59,027 bases of DNA from Prorocentrum cordatum (taxonomy: Eukaryota > Sar > Dinophyceae > Prorocentrales > Prorocentraceae): the NCBI GenBank assembly GCA_963575745.1, contig CAUYUJ010001409.1, positions 42,501 through 101,527 of the forward strand, given 5' to 3'. A program made the translations under genes and the position numbers. The notes beneath the pieces are model-generated. The model saw nothing but the letters and a program-made list of their open reading frames with translations, made no database searches and had not been told where the DNA came from. Of this stretch, positions 51,567-59,027 are shown piece by piece. Numbering within the stretch: position 1 is the first letter of the stretch; the number at the start of each line of letters is the position of its first letter.

Positions 51567-52610
51567 ATGGGAGACTTCTCGCGCTGGCAGCGCAGCAACA
51601 AGCGGTGCGCGTACAGGTACAACTATGTATGGCGCGACAACTGCAGGATGTGTGGCAAAGCGGCTGGTCCGAAACCCTCTGTCTCGCTCGTCGATTCTCG
51701 AGACCGTGGGGCCTGGGCCAATGGGCCGCCGACCAAGAGCAAACAGGTCAGCTTCCTCCCCGAGAGTCAGCTCGGCATCTACGCCAGGATGTCCGAGGAG
51801 GACTTCAAGGAGGTCAGCAGCGACTGGGCGCCCAAGCGCGTCGCCCGCGCGGTTGCCCAGCGCAACCGCGACAAAGGCGAGCCGAGCACCACAGCCAAGT
51901 CGGCCAGGATCGAGCAGGACGCACTGGCAGACAAGCGTGACAAGGCTCAGCGGGTCTACGACAAGGCGCAGGAGAGTGCCCTGGCAGCCTGCGCCCACGC
52001 TGCCAAGTGCAAGGCCGAGCTTGCGCTTGCGCAGACTGCGGTCAAAGAGGCTGCGGCGCGGGCGGCCAAGGCCTACTCGGCCATGGCTGCGAAGGAGGAT
52101 CCAGTTCAGCAGCTGCAGCAGTTCGCCGACGCGCTCGCCCAGGATTCACGCATGGCCCAAATCGCCCAGGGCCTGGCAGCTCTGGTGCAGCCTTTGCGGG
52201 ATGCTGCTGCTGCTGCTGCCCCCCCCGCCGACGAGTCCATGGCAGTGGGCGGCGATGGCGGTGGAGGGGCTGGCGCTGTCGGGGCCCCCGATGGCGAGGC
52301 CGCGGCCAAGCGGCGCGCGGAAGCCGCTCAGGCCGCAGCCGCAGCTGCAGCAGCCAAGCAGGAGCAGGACCTCGAGGCCGCGCGCGCTGCCGCGGCCGCC
52401 GCTGCCAGGCAGCGAGCCGAGGCGGCGCGCACCGAGCTCCTCGCCTGGCTCGCAGAGGCGCAGACTGACGACGGATACATCCAAGGATTGCAAGAGAAGC
52501 ATGGCGTCAAGCATGAATGCATTCGTGACATATTCGACCAGATGCAGGAGGCCGCCACCAAGAAGTTCAAGTCAACCACCGCCGAGCCAGCTGGCGGGTC
52601 TTCTTCCTAG
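51567..52610 (+). CDS. LINE-2 ORF1 protein
   Basis: 347 residues from ATG 51567 (MGDFSRWQRSNKRC), 157 nt after the spliced leader. The frame opens earlier but without a better ATG. The N-terminus has a small Cys motif (KRC...WRDNCRMCGKA) typical of zinc-binding ORF1 proteins in dinoflagellate LINEs. Residues about 110-320 are Ala/Lys/Glu-rich helices, a probable coiled coil (DKAQRVYDKAQESALAACAH; EAAAKRRAEAAQAA). The C-terminus is soluble and charged. The role is inferred from position: RNA binding and particle formation. It ends 110 nt inside the overlapping endonuclease frame. Confidence 0.75.
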   Translation: MGDFSRWQRSNKRCAYRYNYVWRDNCRMCGKAAGPKPSVSLVDSRDRGAWANGPPTKSKQVSFLPESQLGIYARMSEEDFKEVSSDWAPKRVARAVAQRNRDKGEPSTTAKSARIEQDALADKRDKAQRVYDKAQESALAACAHAAKCKAELALAQTAVKEAAARAAKAYSAMAAKEDPVQQLQQFADALAQDSRMAQIAQGLAALVQPLRDAAAAAAPPADESMAVGGDGGGGAGAVGAPDGEAAAKRRAEAAQAAAAAAAAKQEQDLEAARAAAAAAARQRAEAARTELLAWLAEAQTDDGYIQGLQEKHGVKHECIRDIFDQMQEAATKKFKSTTAEPAGGSSS

Positions 52611-53271
52611 CTTGGCCGCCTGGACTCTGGTCACCAGCAATGCGACGGGGATCGCGGGGTTGGAGGCGCTGCTCCAGCATCCCAAAGCCCTCAGCAGCAA
52701 CGGCGTGGTGGTGCAGGAACATCACCTTCTACCGCATCAAGTCATTGAATGGGAGGGCAAGTTGTCGAAGCGCGGATGGCGCACTAGTATTGCAGCTGCC
52801 GTGGACGCCCAGCGTGGCGGCTCCAGCGGTGGTCTGGCGCATATGGTTCCCAAGTTTGTTGGCCTCGCTGACATTGAGCATATTCCCAGCTCTCTCATTC
52901 CTGGCAGAGTTTCGATCAAGCATGTTGCAGGAATCACGGACATTGGCTTCCTGTGGGTGGCCGTGTATCTACACTGCAGCGAAGGATTGCCAGGTAAGAA
53001 TTGGCACATTCTAACCCAGATAGGTGATGCAGTCAAATTATCAGGACTACCATTCATCGTGTCTGGTGATTTCAATATGGGTCCGCACGAGCTGGAAGCA
53101 TCAGGATGGCCCGCCGCACTCGACGCTACCATCTTGGCTCCAGCGGTGCCTACATGCACGAATTCCTCAGATTCTAAGGCCAGGGTAATTGATTTCTTCG
53201 TGGTGGCGGACTCCATTGCTCATGGATGTTGCCTTGAGGTCTTAACCGACGTTGCAACCACGCCACATTAG
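52501..53271 (+). CDS. LINE-2 endonuclease domain
   Basis: The frame is +1 relative to ORF1 and open well upstream; 52501 and 52513 are the nearest ATGs. It encodes an endonuclease/exonuclease/phosphatase-type domain: LVTSNATGIAGLEALL (Asn), VVVQEHHL (Glu), VSGDFNMGPHE (Asp/Asn) and KARVIDFFVV. The expected SD/SPH end is TTPH, after which a TAG (53269-53271) interrupts. The next codons, PVRLTIP, are the usual continuation (H-x-PVRL), so the TAG looks like a point mutation of a sense codon. Confidence 0.8.
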   Translation: MASSMNAFVTYSTRCRRPPPRSSSQPPPSQLAGLLPSLAAWTLVTSNATGIAGLEALLQHPKALSSNGVVVQEHHLLPHQVIEWEGKLSKRGWRTSIAAAVDAQRGGSSGGLAHMVPKFVGLADIEHIPSSLIPGRVSIKHVAGITDIGFLWVAVYLHCSEGLPGKNWHILTQIGDAVKLSGLPFIVSGDFNMGPHELEASGWPAALDATILAPAVPTCTNSSDSKARVIDFFVVADSIAHGCCLEVLTDVATTPH

Positions 53272-54880
53272 CCCGTGCGGCTCACCATTCCAGTGCAAGC
53301 AAGGTGCGATCTCTGTCATGCGGCCGTTCGAGTACCATATCGGTTTCCTCTCGATTTACCTGTGGGCTGTGTTCGCGCTGATCCGACACCACGATGGGAG
53401 CAGTATCGAGACACCGTCGAGCGTGCTGGCCTGGACGTGGACATGCGCTGGCAGCTGTGGGTCCAGACCGCCGAGGCCGACCTCGCGGGCGCCCGCGACC
53501 TGCTGCCGCACGTCGACACCGAGTACTTCGGCCGCGCTGAGGGCCCCCAGTTTTTTCTGAAGGCACCGCCGAAGCCGCTGCCCGTGCGCTTTCCCAGGAT
53601 CTCGCCTGTTGCCACGTGGTGGCGTCTCCTGGCCAGGTGCCTCTCTGGATTGGGGTATGCTCAGCCTGTCCCCTTACGTGCTTGCTCTTTGCGCCTTGCG
53701 AGGCGCCTCGAGCCCATGTCCCAGGTCAGCAGAGTTCCTCAGTCAGAGGCTGAGCCCTGGCTCACGCTGTTGTCCCTGGCGCGCGAACTCCCGCATGAAC
53801 TCGCTGAGCTGGCTTCGAAGGCTGCCGCCCTACAAGCTAGCAAGGCCTTGGAGCAAGCTGAAACTGACAAGCTCCGCGGTTGGAGAGAATGGTGCTCCAC
53901 TCGCAGCCGTGACGGTGGAGCCGCCCTTTTTTCATATGCCAAGCCTGCCCAGCCTTGGGCCCCCAGTTCCTTGGTGCAGGCGCAAGGCGCCTCGCGTCCC
54001 GCTACTATGGCCGAGGAGATGGATTTGCTTGGGGCTGAGTGGGCTGGGTGGTGGAAGGTGGGGGTTCTGCCGGATTCCATCGCCTGGCCTGCGGACCTTG
54101 GCCCCGTACGTTCGCTACCTAGTCTCGAGGAGTTTAGAGCGTGCGTTCGCACGTTTCCCAAGAGGTCAGGGTGCGGTGTCGATGCACTTTCCCCTCGACA
54201 GCTTTTGCACCTCTCCGACGGGGCCTTGATGGCCTTGATCGATCTTTTAGGAGAGGTCGAATCTTCCTGCTCCTGGCCGCGTCTCTGGACCAAGGTGGTT
54301 TTTCTCAGCAAACGTGAGGGTGGATTTCGGCCCATTGCGCTCATTCACATTCTTGCCCGTATTCAGGGGCGCCTGCGGCGCCCACTTATCAAGCAATGGC
54401 AAGCTCGCAATCATCGTCCATATTTTTGGTCCACGTCTGGGCGCAGCAGTGACAAGCTCGTCTGGGTCCAGGCCGCCAGCTCAGAGTGGGCGGCCTCACG
54501 AGGCTTCTCTACTGGGCTCCTCCTGCTAGACTTGCAGAAGGCTTTCGGATGCGTTCGTCATAGCGAGCTAGTGCTCGCTGCGAGTAGGTCAGGGTTTCCG
54601 CTCCGCCAGCTGAAGCTTCTAGTCGAGCTATACAGAGCCCCGCGGATCTTGTCGCTGGGGGACGTGGTTTCTCGGCCTCTAGAGGCCCACCAGGCCTCTT
54701 TGCCTGGCTGTCACTTCGCCACTTTGATGTTGCAACTCATCCTCCTCGGCCCCGCTGATAAGGTTGTGGCGGCCTATCAGCACGTCAGTCTGGGGGTCGT
54801 GGTGGGCGACTTTGGAGCCCGCAGAGTAGGGCGTCCGCAGGATGTGGTGGAAGACCTAGCAGGGGCCACCACCACGCCAC
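53272..54880 (+). pseudogene. LINE-2 reverse transcriptase
   Basis: Continues in the endonuclease frame after the TAG. A 300-residue linker precedes the RT: TKVVFLSKREGGFRPIAL, LLLLDLQKAFGCVRH (motif A), QASLPGCHFATLML (motif B position). Where YVDD is expected the sequence is VVVGDF (54796-54813), so one catalytic Asp and the Tyr are lost. Near 54880 the homologous sequence moves to the next frame. Function as an RT is therefore unlikely. Confidence 0.82.
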
Positions 54881-54881
54881 C

Positions 54882-55622
54882 ATGCTGCATGCTGGGCTTG
54901 AGAAGGTTCATTTGGTCGTGCACCGTCGTAAGAGTCGGGTCGTTGCGTCGTCGACTCATATCAGGGCTCAGCTCGCCCGAAGGCCCCGTAGGTTTAATGT
55001 TCAGGGCGCTCAAACAGAGCGCAACCTTGGCATCGATTTTGCCGCTGCCGTCTGCCGCTTTCGTGCCACGCGAGCCGCTCGCAGGGCACCCGCACACGCT
55101 CGGGCCCGCAAGATCGTCTCGCTCGGACCGCATGTTAAAAAGCGCTGGCTGCACAACATGGTGCAAGCTGCCCCCCTGGCCTCCTGTAAGCATGGGGGCG
55201 CTGTGTACGGCACGAATTGCACAGAGTTACGTTTTGCCAGAGCTACGCAGGCACATGTGCAGGTCGCCAAGCTGTCGGGTCGCAGTCTCACGTTGCTTCT
55301 TATGATGTCTGAAGCACCCCGATGCGACCCTGCGTGCAAATTAAAGATTGAGCCTCTGCATATGTTTGCGGTGGCCGTCTGGGATGGCTTGCTTCCTTTG
55401 CGCATGCTCGAGCAAGGAATAAAAGATGCTGTCCATCGCTTCTCCGACCACGGGGACCCCTGGGCTGGCACCGAGGGTCATTTCACGGCCTGCGCGGCCA
55501 CTGCCATCCGTCTGGGGCCCCAGGTCGACGGTTTTGTTTTGGCTCACTCGGTCTTGGGACGCATCTCGGCCAGGGACGTCGGTCCCAGGACCTTTTGTGA
55601 TCTGGCTTCAGAGGATGATTGA
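54882..55622 (+). pseudogene. LINE-2 RT thumb/connection segment
   Basis: In a new frame: LEKVHLVVHRRKSRVVASS, ERNLGIDFAAAV, KIVSLGPHVKKRW, then helical sequence to LASEDD. This is the region normally following YVDD in these elements, so a one-base indel lies near 54870-54890. Confidence 0.75.
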
Positions 55623-55703
55623 TTTTTGGCTTTGGGGTAAGGTCGCCAATAGATTGGGCAAAATGGGCGCGACCTCACCCCGCTCGGAAGCCTTCGCCCC
55701 CTC

Positions 55704-55952
55704 TTGCCTGTTGAGCGCGGGCATCTCAAGAGTGTGATTTCAGGAGGCCAGTGGCCGCAGCGTCGCCAATGGGAGGCTGGGCTCTCGACCAATGTCTTCT
55801 GTCTACGTTGCGGGTCAGCCCCAGGAGCTCTGCTGCACAGGCATGCAGCGCGTGGCTTGCACGAGGAGATCATGGAAGGAGTTCGTATTCCGTCCTTTCT
55901 CACCACCCTCGTTGCGCGCTGCCACTCAACCTCTCCCCCTTCTCTTCGCTGA
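55704..55952 (+). pseudogene. LINE-2 zinc-finger-like linker
   Basis: GGQWPQRRQWEAGL is followed by CLRCGSAPGALLHRHAARG. Related LINE proteins show C-x2-C...H-R-x-x-C here; the last Cys appears as Arg in this copy. The frame stops at 55952. Confidence 0.6.
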
Positions 55953-56042
55953 GAGGCTGCCGCTGCCGCTTGCCCCCCCCCTGCCACCCGTCCCGTCCCA
56001 GATAGGTGGTTCGCAGGAGGGCCCGAGGCCCTATCAGAACAC

Positions 56043-56474
56043 GTGTTCCTCGACGGGTCGCGGGTCGACCAGAAGCCCCCCCCCCCCCGCGCGCAGGCGG
56101 TGGGGTGGGCCGCCGTCGCTTTGTGTCCCGACACCTTTCGTGTGCTCTCTGTTGTGCGTGGTACGTTGCACGAGTTGTGCCAAGACATCGACTATGCTGA
56201 GCTTTTTGCGTTTTATCGCGGGCTGCAGCATGCGCCCCCAGGATCCATGCTGCACACTGACTCAGCCTTCGCGCATGACGGCGCGCACAAGCGTGGAGAG
56301 CGAGAGTGTTGTGGCTCCCGCGGCGCATGGTCCGAGCTGTGGCGCGCGGTGTGGACAAAGATTCACGACTGGGGTGGCCCCTCTCAGATCTGTCTTGTCA
56401 AGGTGAAGGGACACTGCACGCATGCACGTGTGCAGCTCGGTCTCAGCAGTGCGTTTGAAAAAGGCTGGAAATGA
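56043..56474 (+). CDS. LINE-2 RNase H domain
   Basis: RNase HI core: Asp in FLDGSR, GWAAVALCPDTFRVL, Glu in DYAELFAFYRGLQ, Asp in LHTDSAFAHDG and His in LVKVKGH. The conserved final segment (GNEEADSWAQ) lies in another frame at about 56468-56500, so the domain is split by an indel near 56450. It would degrade template RNA during retrotransposition. Confidence 0.82.
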   Translation: MFLDGSRVDQKPPPPRAQAVGWAAVALCPDTFRVLSVVRGTLHELCQDIDYAELFAFYRGLQHAPPGSMLHTDSAFAHDGAHKRGERECCGSRGAWSELWRAVWTKIHDWGGPSQICLVKVKGHCTHARVQLGLSSAFEKGWK

Positions 56475-57042
56475 AGAAGCCGACTCGTGGGCCCAGTGGT
56501 CTGCTTCGCGCGCTCAGATGAATCAGAGTTTGCGTGAGCAGGTCACTGCCAGAGCTAAGGCGTTGACTCACTACGCCAGATGGGTGGCCCATGTAGGGGC
56601 GAGTTTTGCCGATTTTGACTGTGGGCATGCTAAGCCTGAACAGAAGCGGTCTGGTCAGTCTTCCTGTCATCCCATGCTCGTGGTTGAACCGCCCCCGCCC
56701 GTCTCCACCCCTCGCCCCCTCCTGCGTGCTGATGCTGCGCATGCGCGTGTTGTTGCAGCAGATGGGCGCAGGCACCCCGTGCATCCCTTTCAGCTCCAGG
56801 AGGGCACCTGGTGCGTTGTGCGCGCAGTCTGCGGGCTCGGAGGTCGCAAAGTCTCTGCCAAGCTGTCTGAGCAGTGCAATGGCCCCCCTGCGACTTCCCC
56901 CCGCGGCGCGCGCGCGTTGGCGAACCTGGCGCGCGCGCCTGCACGATGCAGTCTCAATAAGACGTGGCACCTGCTCCGCCAGCCGTTCAAGACTGGCGAT
57001 CAGGTCCGCGCGGGCGAGATTGATTCTCTCCACATCGCCTAG
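56440..57042 (+). pseudogene. LINE-2 C-terminal region
   Basis: Begins KKAGNEEADSWAQWSA, which supplies the last RNase H Asp, and runs to SLHIA before a stop at 57042. The long remainder has no recognised domain. About 150 bp of 3' untranslated sequence follows. Confidence 0.65.
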
Positions 57043-57195
57043 CTCGTTTGGCTTTACCTTTTCCCGCGTGTTCACCCGCGGGGCGAGCGTGAGCGGGCGG
57101 TGGCGCAAGTGCTAATGGCCCCGCATCAAAGGGGAAGCGCCACCCATCCAGCTCAAAGGTGCGCGGCGAGACCCATCGTCGCGCAGGGCAGCGTC

Positions 57196-57860
57196 GAGGA
57201 CGAGGGGGGGGAATATGGGGAGAGGGATGCGAGGGGGAGGAGGGGGAAGAGAACGAGGATGAGGAGGTGGAGGAAGAAGAGGAGTGGGGGGAGGGGTTTG
57301 CGGAGGGGAGGGGGGAGGGGGAGGGGGGGGGGGGGAGGAGGGGTAGGAGGAGGAGGAGGAGGAGGGAGGAGGTGGAGGAGGAGGAGGAGGAGGAGAAGGA
57401 GGAGGGGAGAGAGGAGAAAGAGGAGGGAGGAGGCGGAGGAGATGGGTGGAGGAATATGAAGGGGAGGTGGGGGGAGAGACGAGGATGAGGAGTTGAGGAA
57501 AGAAGAGAGGTAGTGGGGGGGGGGGCTTGCGGAGGGGGGGGGGGGGGGGGGGGCGGGCGGAGGGGGGGGGGAAGGAGGAGGGGGGGAGGAAGAGGAGGAG
57601 GAGGAGAATGGGGAGGAGGGAGGCGGAGGAGGAGGAGCGAGGACGAGGAGGAGGGAGGAGGAGGAGAATATGGGGGGAGGAATGCGAGGGGGAGGAGGAG
57701 GAAGAGGCGAGATTAGGGAGGTTGGAGGAAGAAGAGGAGTGGGCGGGGGATGGGTTTGCGGAGGGGAGGGGGGAGGGGGGGGGGAGGAGGGGGAGGGAGA
57801 GGAGGAGGAGGAGAAGGAGGAGGAGGGGGAGGAGGAGGAGGATGCGAGCGCGCCTCGGCG
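57196..57860. repeat. Polypurine minisatellite, 3' flank of LINE-2
   Basis: GGA/GGGGA DNA with the landmark TTTGCGGAG at 57297, its variant CTTGCGGAG at 57526 and TTTGCGGAG at 57755, giving two exact 229-bp intervals. Each is preceded by GAATATG and a GAGGAAGAAGAGGAG-type string, as in 50555-51006. Confidence 0.93.
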
Positions 57861-57949
57861 GGGCCGACCAAGGCCAGAGAATAATTGAAACAAACCAGAT
57901 GCCTCAAACAGCTCCATCTGCAGAGCCTGAATCATAAGACCCGACGGCG

Positions 57950-59027
57950 GAGAAATCCCCTCCTCGCGCCGGCGCGCCCCAAGCGCGGCAACCCAGTCTT
58001 CGTCCTCCCGACGAAGCCCGAAACAAGACAGAATGTAGTCTCGAGTGGGCGGTTGGCGCGGGAGGTTGCGCCCGCTGGCACTGTGGCCGCGGGCGGCCTC
58101 TGCCTCCGCGGCCCCGCGGACGATTCGGTGTCCGGCTTGCCCTTGGCCCCCAAGGAGCGCCGCGAGACAAACGCCGTCTTCGCGCGAGGGCGCGATGGGC
58201 ACCTCGAGCGTCTTATGTTTGCGGTTTGCCCTGTAGTGAGGGTATTCACGTTTGGTCACCCGTCGGAGCTGCTCCCGGGCTCCGTGGCCAGCGCGTGCTC
58301 CCAGGCACGGCCCCCGCAGGACTTTCCCTGGGCTGGCCCCTGTGAGGCACCCTCCACATTTAAAACAAAAGAACGCGTTCGGGCGCTTGCTTGACGGTCG
58401 TTTTGACCACCCGGTGCCCTGCGACTCGAAGTGCACAGCTATCATAACTGCTCCAATCACGTGGCCAATCGAGCTCTAGAACGGCAGCGGCAGGCCCGTG
58501 CGCGGCGCTGGGGCCTGCAGGGGGCGGTGGCTCAGAAGCTGCTTCCAGCTCAGTGGCCTGCGCCGCGCCGTGGCTCCCTGGCACCTCCAGGACGCTGTGG
58601 CCCGCGTCGGGCGCCGGCGCATCTGCGGCCGCTGCGTGCGCCTGGCCGCTCCAGCGCCCAGCCTCCTCCGCAATGACGCGAAGCCCACACCGCGTCGCCC
58701 TCGCTGAGACCGTGGAGCTCGGCACCCTCCTTCGCGAGAACGTCGGCGCGCAGGTTGGCCTTCCTGTCCGCTGGCGAGATCCGTCCGGCATCCACGTCGG
58801 AGGCCGTGGCGCGCGCCTTTACCTCGCGAACGTCGCTGATGTCGTCAGCCGAGAAACTCGCCCAGATGCGCCCCCACAAGCGCGGCCGTAAGTCACCGGA
58901 GCTCGCACCCGTGCCAGGACCAGCAGCTACGCAATCGACCGTGCCCTGGCAATCGATGCGCAGGGAGAAGGGGGACATCGCGAGCTCGCACAACATGAAG
59001 ATGCAGTAATCCTCCGCCTCCCTGATC
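57950..59027 (-). mobile_element. Third LINE fragment: RNase H and C-terminal finger, runs off the window
   Basis: The minus-strand frame from the window edge to about 58700 encodes the second half of an RNase H: LRIDCQGTVDCVAAG (Asp), RPRLWGRIWASF, VREVKARATASDVDAG and ADRKANLRADVLAKEGAELHG. In dinoflagellate LINEs this is followed by a Cys-rich tail; here FKCGGCLTG with GPCLGARAGHG at about 58330-58390 fits, but in another frame, so it is frameshifted. The 5' part lies beyond 59027. Its strand and sequence differ from LINE-2. Confidence 0.72.

Larger units (their letters stand above)
51388..57195 (+). mobile_element. LINE-type non-LTR retrotransposon (LINE-2), degenerate
   Basis: Plus-strand order: DinoSL, ORF1, endonuclease, reverse transcriptase, C-terminal finger, RNase H. 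It is unrelated in detail to LINE-1, which lacks a recognisable RNase H. An in-frame TAG, at least two frameshifts and a changed RT active site show it is not autonomous. The 3' end near 57.19 kb is inferred from resumption of the polypurine minisatellite; no A-tail is visible. Confidence 0.9.

Noticed and set aside
50986-52500. Long plus-strand open frame running from the purine tract into LINE-2
   Set aside because: The first part is poly-Glu/Gly/Arg from the microsatellite and then the shadow of ORF1; only the endonuclease part from about 52501 is real.

Overview
This is nuclear DNA of a dinoflagellate. The deciding evidence is the dinoflagellate spliced leader (DinoSL, core CCATTTTGGCTCAAG). 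It is present as two exact 22-nt copies at the 5' ends of two LINE retrotransposons (16128-16149, minus; 51388-51409, plus) and as decayed tandem relics in front of a PPR-repeat gene (21858-21939). Very high GC, repeated 35-residue PPR motifs of the form ISACEKGGQWQ, dense microsatellites and many dead retroelements fit the same lineage (Prorocentrum/Polarella/Symbiodiniaceae-like). The species cannot be fixed from this window.

Layout. 1-11 kb holds small foldback and terminal-inverted-repeat elements, diverged duplications and long microsatellites, with no gene I can support. 11.20-16.15 kb is a nearly complete minus-strand LINE (LINE-1 here): DinoSL, ORF1, then ORF2 with endonuclease and YADD reverse transcriptase. 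It is flanked on both sides by (GAT)n. 16.8-21.9 kb carries minus-strand PPR sequences: one good repeat gene, one 5'-truncated copy and two decayed pieces. 22-25.6 kb is mainly simple and dispersed repeats and ends in a 100-N scaffold gap. 25.70-31.92 kb is a minus-strand tyrosine-recombinase (DIRS/Ngaro-type) retrotransposon with a membrane-segment ORF, a gag-like ORF, RT, RNase H, tyrosine recombinase and a methyltransferase-like domain, bounded by split direct repeats. 32-38 kb is repetitive, with one hypothetical exon near 37.3-37.95 kb. 38.0-42.35 kb contains two different tandem arrays that share an 89-bp period; the second abuts a short exon-like block with an EF-hand-like acidic loop. 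43-51 kb is repeats and low-complexity DNA with weak exon candidates. 51.39-57.2 kb is a plus-strand LINE (LINE-2 here) with ORF1, endonuclease, RT and RNase H, broken by stops and frameshifts and inserted in a polypurine minisatellite. 57.95-59.03 kb is the tail of a third LINE on the minus strand, running off the window.

How the parts relate. No operon or host pathway is visible; coding capacity is dominated by retroelements. LINE transcripts appear to have been trans-spliced like host mRNAs and reverse-transcribed to the very 5' end, so the leader abuts the target microsatellite. The PPR gene shows the same recycling of mature mRNA. Three of the retroelements directly adjoin trinucleotide microsatellites, suggesting that such tracts are preferred or tolerated landing sites.
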